A DNA stretch of 64,000 nt, taken from contig NZ_JAMDGZ010000037.1 of the NCBI RefSeq assembly GCF_028656935.1, positions 1 to 64,000 on the forward strand, in the 5' to 3' direction. Under the pieces are notes generated by a model. It saw nothing but the letters and a program-made list of their open reading frames with translations. It searched no databases and had not been told where the DNA came from. Both the position numbers and the translations under genes were made by a program. Shown here piece after piece: positions 9,286-18,589 of the stretch. The DNA is from Pseudomonas rubra (GTDB lineage: Bacteria; Pseudomonadota; Gammaproteobacteria; Pseudomonadales; Pseudomonadaceae). How positions within the stretch are numbered: position 1 is the stretch's first letter; each line of letters begins with the position of its first letter.

Positions 9286-9681
9286 ATGCCCTACCCGCTT
9301 GCCTACCGCTGGTTCATTCACAAGGGCCTGACCGACTGGGAGCCCTGGTACTTCTGCGACACTAAAGCGTCGCTGCAACAGGCGCCGGACCTTGGTAAGA
9401 ACGCCTTTGCCACCCGCGCCTTCGCCAAGGAGACCGGGGCAGACTTCCAGGTGTACCTGTTCGCCCGCCGCCAGGACCGGGAAGACTTCGCCTTCTTCGT
9501 GGTGCGCGATGGGGTGATCGAGGACAAGGTGATCACCGTGCACCTGTCGTTTGCCGACAAGCTGGAGCTGCGCGAACGCCTGAGCCATGCACAGGTGACC
9601 CGCAGCTTCGGCCAGTGGCTCGCCGAGGTGGCGCTGGCCGATGCGCTGGAGTGGATGAGCGAGGAAGACCTGGAGGACTGA
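9286..9681 (+). CDS. Conserved hypothetical protein
   Basis: 131 residues, soluble, acidic C-terminus (EWMSEEDLED), no signal peptide or membrane segment. It follows the AraC gene by 12 bases and may be read through from it. The sequence has a WEPWYFCDT motif near the N-terminus. I do not recognise the family. Codon use looks like its neighbours, so it is likely a native gene. Confidence 0.75.
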   Translation: MPYPLAYRWFIHKGLTDWEPWYFCDTKASLQQAPDLGKNAFATRAFAKETGADFQVYLFARRQDREDFAFFVVRDGVIEDKVITVHLSFADKLELRERLSHAQVTRSFGQWLAEVALADALEWMSEEDLED

Positions 9682-9689
9682 CGGGCGCC

Positions 9690-11579
9690 TTATCCAACCC
9701 GCGCCAGGCTCGCCAGCACCGCCTCGATCTCCACCAGCACCGCCGGATCATCCAGGGTCGAGGGCGCGGTAAAAGGCTGCTGATCGGCAATCTTGCGCAA
9801 CACCGCGCGCAAGATCTTGCCCGAACGGGTCTTGGGCAGGCGCTTGACCACCCGCACCTGATTGAAGCAAGCCAACGCGCCGATCTGCTCGCGCACACTG
9901 GCCACCAGTTCGCTCTGCAACTGCGCCTGAGCAATGTCCTGGCCATCCTTGAGCACCACCAGCGCCAACGGCACCTGGCCCTTGATGTCATCGTGCACAC
10001 CAATCACCGCACATTCGGCCACCGCCGGGTGGCGGGCCACCAGGTCTTCCATCTCCCCGGTGGACAGGCGATGCCCCGAGACGTTGATGACGTCATCGGT
10101 GCGGCCCATGATGTAGACAAAACCGTCCTCGTCCAGGTACCCGCCATCGCCGGTATGGTAGTAACCGGGGTAGGTCTTGAGATAAGCGTCCAGATAACGC
10201 GGGTGATCGCCCCACAAGGTCTGGCTGCAGCCCGGGGGCAATGGCAAGGCAATGACGATCGAGCCTTGCTGGTTGGCGCCGAGCAAGTGGCCATCGTCGT
10301 CCAGCACCTGCACGTGATACCCCGGCACCGCCCGGTTACTTGAGCCCGGTCGCGCAGCACTGCCCTCAAGGCCCATGCACGGCGCCGTCACCGGCCAGCC
10401 GGTCTCGGTCTGCCACCAATGATCGTGCACGGCCTTGCCGCTGGCTGCCTCCAGCCACTGATGGGTACTGGAATCAAGCTTCTCACCGGCCAGGAACAAT
10501 TGGCGCAGGGAGCTCAGGTCATAGCGGCGCAGCAGCTCGCCGTCGGGATCCTCCTTGCGGATCGCGCGCATGGCGGTGGGCGCGCAGAACAGGCCGTTGA
10601 CCCGGTACTGCTCGACCACCCGCCAGTAGGCACCGGCGTCCGGCGTGCGAATCGGCTTGCCCTCGTAAAACACCGTAGTGCAGCCGTTCATCAGCGGCCC
10701 GTAGACGATCAGCGAATGGCCGACCACCCAGCCGACATCGGAAATCCCCCACCACACATCACCGGCCTGCATGCCATAAATATGGCGCATGGCAAAACCC
10801 AGGGCCACGGCGTTGCCGCCGTTTTCACGGACGATGCCCTTGGGTTTTCCGGTGGTGCCGGAGGTATACATGATGTACAGCGGGTCGGCCGCATCCAGCG
10901 CCACCGGCGCCACCGGGCGGGCCCCGGCCACGGCAGCGAGCCAGTCCAGGTCGCGGCCTTCGACCAGCTCAGCCTGGGCTTGCGGGCGCTGCAGCACCAA
11001 CACCTGGCGTGGCTGATGCCTGGCCAGTTGCAAGGCGCGATCGACCAGCGGCTTGTATTCGATGACCCGGTCGAACTCCAGCCCGCACGAGGCGGTGAGC
11101 AGCAGCGTGGGCCGGGCGTCGTCGATGCGCAGGGCCAGCTCGTTGGCGGCAAAGCCGCCGAATACCACCGAGTGCACTGCGCCGATCCGTGCGCAGGCGA
11201 GCATAGCCATGGCCGCTTGGGGCACCATGGGCATGTAGATGATCACCCCGTCGCCCTTCTCTACGCCAAGCTCGCGCAACAGTCCGGCCAGGCGCGCCAC
11301 CTCATCGCGCAACTGCGCGTAGGTGTACTGTTGCTGGCAACCGGTCACCGGCGAGTCGTAGATCAGCGCAGTCTGCTCGCCACGGCCTTGCTCGATCTGA
11401 TGATCGAGGGCCAGGTAGCAACTGTTGAGCTGGCCATCGGCAAACCACTGGTGGCTGCCATCGGCATTTTCAATAAGGGTTTGCCGGGGCTTGCGGTACC
11501 AGGCCAGGTGGTCAGCCTGTTCGGCCCAGAAACTGGCGGGATCGGCAATGGAGCGGGCATAGCTGTGCTGATAGGTCAT
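9690..11579 (-). CDS. prpE: Propionate-CoA ligase (PrpE-like acyl-CoA synthetase)
   Basis: 629 residues, the usual PrpE length. The enzyme converts propionate (and less well acetate) plus ATP and CoA into acyl-CoA in the cytoplasm. Adenylate-forming motifs are clear: P-loop YTSGTTGKPKGIVRE, WWQTETGW, YHTGDGGYLDEDG and the C-terminal catalytic lysine in TRSGKILR. It stands alone rather than in a 2-methylcitrate operon, so a role as a general short-chain acyl-CoA synthetase is possible. It is divergent from the LRR kinase gene at 11721. Confidence 0.9.
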   Translation of the reverse strand: MTYQHSYARSIADPASFWAEQADHLAWYRKPRQTLIENADGSHQWFADGQLNSCYLALDHQIEQGRGEQTALIYDSPVTGCQQQYTYAQLRDEVARLAGLLRELGVEKGDGVIIYMPMVPQAAMAMLACARIGAVHSVVFGGFAANELALRIDDARPTLLLTASCGLEFDRVIEYKPLVDRALQLARHQPRQVLVLQRPQAQAELVEGRDLDWLAAVAGARPVAPVALDAADPLYIMYTSGTTGKPKGIVRENGGNAVALGFAMRHIYGMQAGDVWWGISDVGWVVGHSLIVYGPLMNGCTTVFYEGKPIRTPDAGAYWRVVEQYRVNGLFCAPTAMRAIRKEDPDGELLRRYDLSSLRQLFLAGEKLDSSTHQWLEAASGKAVHDHWWQTETGWPVTAPCMGLEGSAARPGSSNRAVPGYHVQVLDDDGHLLGANQQGSIVIALPLPPGCSQTLWGDHPRYLDAYLKTYPGYYHTGDGGYLDEDGFVYIMGRTDDVINVSGHRLSTGEMEDLVARHPAVAECAVIGVHDDIKGQVPLALVVLKDGQDIAQAQLQSELVASVREQIGALACFNQVRVVKRLPKTRSGKILRAVLRKIADQQPFTAPSTLDDPAVLVEIEAVLASLARVG

Positions 11580-11720
11580 CGACTGGAAACCCTGAACTTG
11601 TTGTTATTAATAAAGGGCGAGCTTCGAGTATGGACCGCAGCGGCCAGTCTGCCATGGGACTTAAGTCGCATCTTGCCGGTATGATGGGCGCCGTCCAATT
11701 TCGAGCCTGTCGCCACGCCC

Positions 11721-13013
11721 ATGCATACCCTTGAAGATCTCAAAGCCGGCCGCCTGGCGGGCATTTCCCGCCTCGACCTGGCCTGCGGGCTGGAGCAGTT
11801 CCCGCAGGAAATTTTCGACCTGGCCGACAGCCTGCAAGTGCTCAACCTGACCGGTAACCGCCTGAGCGACTTGCCCGAAGACCTGGGCCGCCTGCACAAG
11901 CTCAAAGTGCTGTTCTGCTCGCAAAACCGCTTTCGCCATTTACCCGAAAGCATCGGCCAGTGCCCGATGCTGGAAATGGTCGGCTTCAAGAGCAACCAGA
12001 TCGAGCAGGTCAGCGGCGCCGCACTGCCGCCGCGCTTGCGCGCCCTGGTGCTGACCGATAACCGCATCGACACCTTGCCCGAGGCCCTGGGTAACTGCAG
12101 CGAGCTGCAAAAGCTGATGTTGGCCGGTAACCGCTTGAGCGAACTGCCAGCGGCCCTTGCACGCTGCACCCAGCTCGAGCTGCTGCGCCTGTCCGCCAAC
12201 CGCTTGCCAGCCCTGCCCCAGTGGCTGCTACAGATGCCGCGCCTGGCCTGGCTGGCATATGCCGGCAACCCCATGGCAGCGGGTTTGTGCACGCCGGCAG
12301 ATCCAGGCCATTGCCAGGTCGTTGACTGGCAGCACATCACGCTTGAACAGGTGTTGGGCCAGGGCGCGTCCGGGGTCATCCACCAGGCCCGCTGGCAACA
12401 GCAGAGCGCGCCGGTGGCGGTCAAGTTGTACAAGGGCGAGATCACCAGCGACGGCTTGCCGCTCAACGAAATGAGCGCCTGCATTGCGGCGGGCGATCAT
12501 CCGCAACTGGTGCGCCTGGCCGGGCGCATCGACAACCACCCAGAGCAATTACCGGCGCTGGTGATGCAGTTGATCGAGCCAAGCTGGTTCAACCTCGCCG
12601 GACCGCCGAGCCTGGACTCGTGCCCCCGCGACTGCTACCCGCCGCAACGGCGCTTGAGCCTGGCCTGCGTACGGCGCCTGGCCGGTGGCCTTGCCTCGGT
12701 CAGTGCGCACCTGCACGGGCATGGCATCACCCATGGCGACCTGTATGCGCACAATGTCTTGTGTGATGACGCGGGCGGTTGCTTGCTGGGGGATTTTGGC
12801 GCGGCGTCGTTCCATCCGCTCGACGGCAGCGTGGCAGCCGCCGCGTTGCAGCGAATCGAGGTGCTGGCGTTCGGGGTGTTGCTGGGGGAATTGCTGGCGT
12901 GTTGCGAGGAGGATTGCGAGGCTTTGCGCGTGGTGCAGCAGGCGTGTGTGCAGCCTGAGGTGCTTCGCCGGCCGGAATTTTCCGAGGTTTGTCAGCAACT
13001 TCGCGGCGTCTGA
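11721..13013 (+). CDS. Leucine-rich-repeat eukaryotic-like protein kinase
   Basis: 430 residues. The N-terminal half (about 30-190) has six to seven LRR units of the pattern LxxLxLxxNxLxxLP. A protein kinase domain (about 205-430) follows. The ATP loop GQGASGVI, the VAVK lysine, the catalytic loop HGDLYAHNVL and the DFG motif (GDFGAAS) are all present, so the kinase appears catalytically competent. There is no signal peptide or membrane segment, so it is cytoplasmic. The LRR part probably selects partners. The substrate is unknown. Related LRR-kinase proteins occur in other pseudomonads. The start is ATG 11721, without a strong ribosome site. Confidence 0.88.
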   Translation: MHTLEDLKAGRLAGISRLDLACGLEQFPQEIFDLADSLQVLNLTGNRLSDLPEDLGRLHKLKVLFCSQNRFRHLPESIGQCPMLEMVGFKSNQIEQVSGAALPPRLRALVLTDNRIDTLPEALGNCSELQKLMLAGNRLSELPAALARCTQLELLRLSANRLPALPQWLLQMPRLAWLAYAGNPMAAGLCTPADPGHCQVVDWQHITLEQVLGQGASGVIHQARWQQQSAPVAVKLYKGEITSDGLPLNEMSACIAAGDHPQLVRLAGRIDNHPEQLPALVMQLIEPSWFNLAGPPSLDSCPRDCYPPQRRLSLACVRRLAGGLASVSAHLHGHGITHGDLYAHNVLCDDAGGCLLGDFGAASFHPLDGSVAAAALQRIEVLAFGVLLGELLACCEEDCEALRVVQQACVQPEVLRRPEFSEVCQQLRGV

Positions 13014-13077
13014 ATCGCGGGGCAAGTCGAGGCGTCGCACCGCCGCTCCCACAGTGGGAGCGGGCTTGCCCCGCGAT
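13014..13077. repeat. REP inverted pair between LRR kinase and yebC-like gene
   Basis: atcgcggggcaag begins at 13014 and its complement cttgccccgcgat ends at 13077, with a shared cgccgctcccacagtgggagcg centre. It starts within a base of the kinase stop codon and lies between convergent genes, where it may act as a bidirectional terminator or mRNA stabiliser. Confidence 0.85.
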
Positions 13078-13096
13078 GAGGCCCGAAAGGCTTACC

Positions 13097-13801
13097 TCAA
13101 CCCGCCAGACCTACATAGACATTCTGCACGTCATCGTTATCGTCGATCGCTCCCAGGAAGGCTTCAACCTCTGCCATCTGCTCCTCGGTCAGGCCACTGA
13201 CCGGGTTTTTCGGGGTGTAGCCGATTTTCGCCGAAACCACGGTGAAACCTTGTTCCGGCAGGGCTTTCTGCACGGCATCCAGATCGGTGGTGTCGGTGAT
13301 GAACAGGGTCGCGCCCTCTTCTTCGCCTTCGGCAAAATCCTGGGCGCCGGCTTCGATGGCGGCCATTTCCGGGTCAGCACCATCGTTCGGCGTGGCTTCG
13401 ATCAGGCCGACATGGTTGAAGTCCCAGGCCACCGAGCCCGAGGCACCCATCTGGCCCTTGCGAAACAGCACGCGGATCTGCGCCACGGTGCGGTTGACGT
13501 TGTCGGTCAGGCACTCGACGATCAGCGGCACTTGATGTGGAGCGAAGCCTTCATAGGTCACAGCGGTGTACTGCACCGCATCGCCGTCCAGGCCCGCACC
13601 CTTGCGGATCGCCCGCTCCAGGGTCTCGCGGGTCATCGAGGCCTTCTTGGCCTGTTCGACGGCCAGGCGCAGGCGTGGGTTCATGTCCGGGTCGGCACCG
13701 GCCTTGGCCGCGATCTGGATCTCTTTGGACAGCTTGCCCATGATCTTGCCTTTGGCGTTGGCTGCGGTTTCTCTATGCTTGGCTTTCCACTGTGCGCCCA
13801 T
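13097..13801 (-). CDS. YebC/PmpR-family regulator (YeeN-like paralogue)
   Basis: 234 residues of the TACO1/YebC family. The N-terminus is MGAQWKAKHRETAANAKGK, and the body has the conserved YEGFAP and NVNRTVAQIRVLFRKG segments. Family members bind DNA as transcriptional regulators or act in translation of difficult motifs. The N-terminus differs from the main YebC (MAGHSKW), which suggests the secondary YeeN-type copy. The gene is monocistronic, with a REP element downstream. Confidence 0.88.
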   Translation of the reverse strand: MGAQWKAKHRETAANAKGKIMGKLSKEIQIAAKAGADPDMNPRLRLAVEQAKKASMTRETLERAIRKGAGLDGDAVQYTAVTYEGFAPHQVPLIVECLTDNVNRTVAQIRVLFRKGQMGASGSVAWDFNHVGLIEATPNDGADPEMAAIEAGAQDFAEGEEEGATLFITDTTDLDAVQKALPEQGFTVVSAKIGYTPKNPVSGLTEEQMAEVEAFLGAIDDNDDVQNVYVGLAG

Positions 13802-13883
13802 CTCGACTCTCTTGTTTCAGGTGCCGGTCAGGTAGCGACCGGCCAAAGTGGGGAGCAGTTTATACGCTCTGCAAGCCATCGAC

Positions 13884-13920
13884 AAAAAAACCCTCCAGGC
13901 CCCGCGATAGGCACAGGGCC
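13884..13920 (-). terminator. Probable rho-independent terminator of the amidohydrolase gene
   Basis: Read on the minus strand immediately after the stop at 13921, GGCCC (13920-13916) can pair with GGGCC (13902-13898), with a 13-base loop. A run of seven T follows within 8 bases. The stem is short, so confidence is moderate. Confidence 0.5.
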
Positions 13921-15204
13921 TTAAGCCGCTTCCCTGCCCCGCGCTACCACCTGCGCCGCCGCCAGCATCGAGCGCAACAGCACCGCGCAGCCATCGGCCA
14001 GGTCTTGCGGTGCGGCATTCTCGATCTCGTTGTGGCTGATGCCGCCTTCACAAGGCACAAAGATCATCCCGGCAGGCCCCAGTTCTGCGACAAAGATCGC
14101 ATCATGCCCGGCGCCACTGACGATATCCATGTGCGACAGCCCCAGGCCCTCGGCCGCGCTACGCACCGCCTCCACGCAACCTTGGTCGAAGTACAACGGC
14201 GGGAAATCCGCTGTCGGCGTCAGGCTGTGGGTCAGCCCATGCTGCTGGCACGTACTGCTGATCACATCCTTGACCTGGGCAATCATCGAGTCCAGCCGCG
14301 CCGGCTCCAGGTGACGAAAATCCAGGGTCATGCGCACCTCGCCCGGGATCACGTTGCGCGACCCCGGATAAGCCTGCAGGCAACCGACCGTGCCACAGGC
14401 ATGGGGTTGATGCTCCAGGGCCACGCGATTAACCGCCGCCACCACGGCACTGGCGCCGACCAGGGCATCCTTGCGCAGGTGCATTGGCGTGGGCCCGGCG
14501 TGCGCCTCGACGCCGCGCAGGGTCAGGTCGAACCACTTCTGGCCCAATGCCCCCAACACCACGCCGATGGTCTTGTGCTGGTCTTCAAGGATCGGCCCCT
14601 GCTCGATATGCGCCTCGAAATACGCGCCCACCGGATGGCCACTGACCGCCCGTGGCCCGGCATAGCCAATGGCATTGAGCGCCTCGCCGACCGTGATGCC
14701 CTCGGCATCGGTCTTGGCCAGGGTTTCGGCCAGCGTGAATTTCTCGGCAAACACCCCCGAACCCATCATGCACGGGGCAAAGCGCGAGCCTTCCTCGTTG
14801 GTCCACACCACCACTTCCAGCGGCGCTTCAGTTTCGACCTTGAGGTCATTGAGGGTGCGCAGCACTTCAAGGCCGGCCAGCACGCCAAAGCAGCCGTCGA
14901 ACTTGCCGCCGGTGGGCTGGGTGTCGATATGGCTGCCGGTCATCACCGGTGGCAGTTGCGGGTTGCGCCCCGGGCGGCGGGCGAAGATATTACCGACGCC
15001 ATCAATCGTCACCGTACAGCCGGCGTCTTCGCTCCATTTGACGAACAGATCGCGGGCCTGGCGATCCAGGTCGGTCAGGGCCAACCGGCAGACGCCGCCC
15101 TTGACCGTGGCGCCGAGTCTGGCCAGGTCCATCAGCGACTGCCACAAGCGTTCGCCGTTGATATGCCGCTGGGTCGATTGCAGAACGTCCTGAGCTGTTT
15201 GCAT
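13921..15204 (-). CDS. Zn-dependent M20-type amidohydrolase (beta-ureidopropionase/allantoate amidohydrolase family)
   Basis: 427 residues of the HyuC/AllC group, metal-dependent enzymes that hydrolyse N-carbamoyl amino acids. Metal-site motifs are visible: TGSHIDTQPTGGKFDG, WTNEEGSRFAP and the EAHIEQGP segment, plus SGAGHDA near the C-terminus. Beside dihydropyrimidinase and dihydropyrimidine dehydrogenase its most likely reaction is N-carbamoyl-beta-alanine to beta-alanine, CO2 and ammonia, the last step of reductive uracil/thymine breakdown. The start at 15204 has AGGAG five to six bases upstream. An in-frame ATG at 15222 is possible but poorly placed. It is cotranscribed with the NCS1 permease 45 bases upstream. 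Confidence 0.9.
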   Translation of the reverse strand: MQTAQDVLQSTQRHINGERLWQSLMDLARLGATVKGGVCRLALTDLDRQARDLFVKWSEDAGCTVTIDGVGNIFARRPGRNPQLPPVMTGSHIDTQPTGGKFDGCFGVLAGLEVLRTLNDLKVETEAPLEVVVWTNEEGSRFAPCMMGSGVFAEKFTLAETLAKTDAEGITVGEALNAIGYAGPRAVSGHPVGAYFEAHIEQGPILEDQHKTIGVVLGALGQKWFDLTLRGVEAHAGPTPMHLRKDALVGASAVVAAVNRVALEHQPHACGTVGCLQAYPGSRNVIPGEVRMTLDFRHLEPARLDSMIAQVKDVISSTCQQHGLTHSLTPTADFPPLYFDQGCVEAVRSAAEGLGLSHMDIVSGAGHDAIFVAELGPAGMIFVPCEGGISHNEIENAAPQDLADGCAVLLRSMLAAAQVVARGREAA

Positions 15205-15249
15205 GTTTCTCTCCTGCATCACGGGCCTGGCCTCTGCGGGCCATGGCGG

Positions 15250-16737
15250 TTACACGGTAGGTTTGAGGTTGGCCGCGCGGGCCGCCCTGAGGCTGCCAAG
15301 GCCGTAGTAGATCAGCCCGCCCAGAGCGGAGCCGGTGAACCAGCCAAAGTCGTAGAACCAGCTGAAGGCGGTGCTGTGCAGCGACAGCAAGGTCAGTAGC
15401 ACCGGCACACCGAAGGCGATGAAGCCGGCGGCGTTCCAGGCCGGGTAGACGTCGTCGCGGTACAGGCCGGCCAGGTCCAGGGTCTGTTTGCGGGTGATGA
15501 AATAGTCCACCACCATGAACCCGGCAATCGGCCCGAGCAGGCTGGAGTAGCCCAGCAGCCAGTTGGAATAAACGCTCTCCAAGCTCACCTCGCTGACGAT
15601 CCAGCCGAGCTTTTTCAACAGCTCATGCCCCATCAGCAGCAAGCCCACCAGACCGGTGAGCAGCACTGCCGTGGTGCGGCCGATCCATTTCGGCGCCAGG
15701 TTCTGGAAGTCGTTGGTCGGCGAGACTATGTTTGCCGCCGTGTTGGTCGACAGCGTGGCGATGATGATCAGCGCCATGGCCAGCGCTACCCACACCGGGC
15801 TCTGGATATGCCCGATCAGGCTGACCGGGTCGGACACCGTCTGGCCTACCAGCGAGGCAGAGGCTGCGGTCAGTACCACACCGAGGGCGGCGAACAGGAA
15901 CATGGTTAGCGGCAGGCCGAAGATCTGCCCGAGGATCTGGTCCTTCTGGCTTTTCGCGTAGCGGCTGAAGTCGGGAATGTTCAGCGACAAGGTGGCCCAG
16001 AAGCCGACCATGGCGGTCAGCCCGGCAAAAAAGTAGCCGTACACACTGGCCCCTTCGGGGCGCTTGGGCGGCTGGGCCATCAGCTCGCTGATCGAGACGT
16101 TGGGCAAGGCCCACACCAGTAGCCCAGCACCGACCAGCACCAGTAGCGGCGCCGACAGGGTTTCCAGCCACTTGATCGACTCGGCGCCACGCAGCACCAC
16201 CCACAGGTTGAGGCACCAGAACAGCATGAAGCCGATCACCTCGCCGGTGCCGCCCAGGGCTTTCCAGTCCGCCGACAGCGAGCCGAGAAACAGGTGAATG
16301 GCCAGGCCGCCGAACATGGTCTGGATACCGAACCAGCCACACGCCACCAACGCGCGGATCAGGCATGGCACGTTGGAGCCGATGATGCCGAATGACGAGC
16401 GCAGCAGCACCGGGAAAGGGATGCCGTACTTGGTACCGGGAAAGGCGTTCAGGGTCAGCGGGATCAACACCACGGTGTTGGCCAGCAGGATCGCCAGCAG
16501 CGCCTCGCCCACGGTCAGGCCGAAATAGGCGGTGAGTACGCCACCCAGGGTATAGGTCGGCACGCAGATCGACATGCCGACCCACAGCGCGGTGATGTGC
16601 CATTTGTTCCAGGTGCGCTCATGCACTTTGGTCGGAGCGATGTCGTGGTTGTACCGGGGGCTGTCGAGAACGTCGCTGCCGGCGTCGAGTTCATACAAGC
16701 CGTCGCGTTCGCTCACCTGCGATCTGGTCTGCTGCAT
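15250..16737 (-). CDS. NCS1-family nucleobase/allantoin/hydantoin permease
   Basis: 495-residue permease with about 12 membrane segments. It has the NCS1 hallmark near TM1 (WNKWHITALWVGMSICVPTY) and the conserved TNTAANIVSPTNDFQNLAP segment in the TM8 region. It probably imports uracil, thymine, dihydropyrimidines or hydantoins for the catabolic enzymes encoded on both sides. The ATG at 16737 is preceded by GGAG with 6-7 bases of spacing. An upstream alternative at 16797 adds a non-homologous tail. It is divergent from the dihydropyrimidinase gene. Confidence 0.92.
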   Translation of the reverse strand: MQQTRSQVSERDGLYELDAGSDVLDSPRYNHDIAPTKVHERTWNKWHITALWVGMSICVPTYTLGGVLTAYFGLTVGEALLAILLANTVVLIPLTLNAFPGTKYGIPFPVLLRSSFGIIGSNVPCLIRALVACGWFGIQTMFGGLAIHLFLGSLSADWKALGGTGEVIGFMLFWCLNLWVVLRGAESIKWLETLSAPLLVLVGAGLLVWALPNVSISELMAQPPKRPEGASVYGYFFAGLTAMVGFWATLSLNIPDFSRYAKSQKDQILGQIFGLPLTMFLFAALGVVLTAASASLVGQTVSDPVSLIGHIQSPVWVALAMALIIIATLSTNTAANIVSPTNDFQNLAPKWIGRTTAVLLTGLVGLLLMGHELLKKLGWIVSEVSLESVYSNWLLGYSSLLGPIAGFMVVDYFITRKQTLDLAGLYRDDVYPAWNAAGFIAFGVPVLLTLLSLHSTAFSWFYDFGWFTGSALGGLIYYGLGSLRAARAANLKPTV

Positions 16738-17068
16738 GGCCGCTCCACTGTTGTTGTGTTTTTGGGAGTTGGTTGCATTGCACGGGCATTGGGGCAATCA
16801 CGGTTACCCATGAGAAATCTTGACCATTTCCACAAGCTGTCAAGAACGACAGGACCACTGGTCGTTTTCTTTCAGCACGGTAAAAACAATAAAATCCTTT
16901 TAAATCAGTTATTTAATATTCGAATAAGCATATAAATTAAATATTTGCCCTATCGAAAATCGCCGACTAGATTCAGTTCCTGACAGCTATGACAGGTTTT
17001 CACCTACGCTGAAAACAGTACAAAACCTAGAACCGGTAACAACCGGTCAAGCCTGCGAGGAGCATCTG
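16738..17068. promoter_or_regulatory. 331-bp divergent control region of the pyrimidine catabolism locus
   Basis: This is AT-rich compared with its surroundings and holds no gene. It contains several dyads: CTTGAC at 16819-16824 with GTCAAG at 16839-16844; AACGAC (16845-16850) with GTCGTT (16861-16866); GACCACTGGTC at 16853-16863; and ACCGGTAACAACCGGT close to the dihydropyrimidinase start. TTGACCA (16820-16826) and TGGTC match halves of the RutR-type consensus TTGACCA-N2-TGGTCAA as I recall it, but they are not correctly paired. Promoters for both flanking operons must lie here. Confidence 0.6.
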
Positions 17069-18514
17069 ATGACGCTTATGATTCGTGGCGCCACCCTGAT
17101 TACCCATGAAGAAAGCTACCGTGCCGATCTGTTGTGTGCCGACGGCGTGATCAAGGCCATCGGCAATGACCTGGAGGTCCCGCCCGGTTGTGAAGTGATC
17201 GACGGCAGCGGTCAGTACCTGATGCCTGGCGGCATCGACCCGCACACCCACATGCAGTTGCCCTTCATGGGCACCGTGGCCAGCGAGGACTTCTACAGCG
17301 GCACCGCCGCAGGCCTTGCCGGCGGCACCACCTCGATCATCGACTTCGTGATCCCCAACCCCCAGCAGTCCTTGCTCGAAGCTTTTCACCAGTGGCGTGG
17401 CTGGGCCGAAAAATCAGCCAGCGACTATGGCTTTCACGTCGCCGTGACCTGGTGGAGCGAACAGGTGCGCGAAGAGATGGGCGAGCTGGTCAGCCAGCAT
17501 GGGGTGAACAGCTTCAAGCACTTCATGGCCTACAAGAACGCGATCATGGCCGCCGACGATACCTTGGTGGCCAGCTTCGAACGCTGCCTGGAACTGGGCG
17601 CAATCCCCACCGTGCATGCCGAGAACGGCGAGCTGGTCTATCACCTGCAGCGCAAGTTGCTGGCCCAGGGCATCACCGGCCCGGAGGCGCACCCGCTGTC
17701 GCGGCCCTCGCAGGTGGAGGGTGAAGCGGCCAGCCGGGCGATCCGGATTGCCGAAACCCTGGGTACCCCGGTGTACCTGGTGCATGTGTCGACCAAACAG
17801 GCGCTGGACGAGATCACCTATGCCCGGCAGCAAGGGCAAAAAGTCTACGGCGAGGTCCTGGCCGGGCACCTGCTGCTGGACGAGGACGTCTATCGCCATC
17901 CGGACTGGCAGACCGCTGCAGGTTATGTGATGAGCCCGCCCTTCCGCCCGCGCAAGGAAGGCCACCAGGAAGCGCTGTGGGGTGGCCTGCAATCGGGCAA
18001 CCTGCACACTACCGCCACCGACCATTGCTGCTTCTGCGCCGAACAGAAGGCCGCCGGGCGTGACGACTTCAGCCGCATCCCCAACGGCACCGCCGGGATC
18101 GAGGACCGCATGGCAGTGCTGTGGGACGAAGGCGTCAATACCGGCAAATTGTCGATGCAGGACTTCGTCGCCCTGACCTCGACCAATACCGCGAAGATCT
18201 TCAACCTGTTCCCGCGCAAGGGCGCCCTGCGCGTGGGCGCCGATGCCGACCTGGTGCTCTGGGACCCGCACGGCACGCGGACCATTTCGGCGGCCACGCA
18301 CCATCAGCAGGTGGACTTCAACATCTTCGAAGGCAAGACCGTGCGCGGCATCCCCAGCCACACCATCAGCCAGGGCAAGCTGGTCTGGGCCAACGGTGAC
18401 TTGCGCGCCGAGCGCGGTGCCGGGCGTTATATCGAGCGGCCGGCGTATCCGGCTGTGTTCGATCTGCTGAGCAAGCGCGCCGAGCATTTGCGGCCGACCG
18501 CCGTGAAGCGCTGA
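17069..18514 (+). CDS. hydA: Dihydropyrimidinase (D-hydantoinase)
   Basis: 481 residues, cytoplasmic amidohydrolase-superfamily enzyme that opens the ring of dihydrouracil, dihydrothymine or 5-substituted hydantoins. It has the binuclear metal motif GGIDPHTHMQLPF. The metal-bridging lysine is in FKHFMAYKN, followed by the HAEN and LVHVS histidines and the TDHCCFC loop. GAGGAG lies 5-10 bases before ATG 17069. It is the first gene of the plus-strand arm; a REP pair separates it from the next gene. Confidence 0.95.
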   Translation: MTLMIRGATLITHEESYRADLLCADGVIKAIGNDLEVPPGCEVIDGSGQYLMPGGIDPHTHMQLPFMGTVASEDFYSGTAAGLAGGTTSIIDFVIPNPQQSLLEAFHQWRGWAEKSASDYGFHVAVTWWSEQVREEMGELVSQHGVNSFKHFMAYKNAIMAADDTLVASFERCLELGAIPTVHAENGELVYHLQRKLLAQGITGPEAHPLSRPSQVEGEAASRAIRIAETLGTPVYLVHVSTKQALDEITYARQQGQKVYGEVLAGHLLLDEDVYRHPDWQTAAGYVMSPPFRPRKEGHQEALWGGLQSGNLHTTATDHCCFCAEQKAAGRDDFSRIPNGTAGIEDRMAVLWDEGVNTGKLSMQDFVALTSTNTAKIFNLFPRKGALRVGADADLVLWDPHGTRTISAATHHQQVDFNIFEGKTVRGIPSHTISQGKLVWANGDLRAERGAGRYIERPAYPAVFDLLSKRAEHLRPTAVKR

Positions 18515-18520
18515 AAGAGC

Positions 18521-18589
18521 ATCGCTGGCAAGCCAGCTCCCACAAGGTCCGGTACATATCTTAACTGTGGGAGCTGGCTTGCCAGCGAT
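18521..18589. repeat. REP inverted pair between hydA and the PreT-like gene
   Basis: atcgctggcaagccagctcc at 18521-18540 faces its complement ggagctggcttgccagcgat ending at 18589. This variant (core gctggcttgccagc) differs from the gcgggcttgccccgc type found elsewhere in the window, and the same variant recurs at 62254-62323. It lies inside the pyrimidine operon. Confidence 0.85.

Noticed and set aside
13792..15399. 535-codon plus-strand frame opposite the amidohydrolase
   Set aside because: Mirror frame of a well-supported enzyme gene that also spans two gene boundaries.
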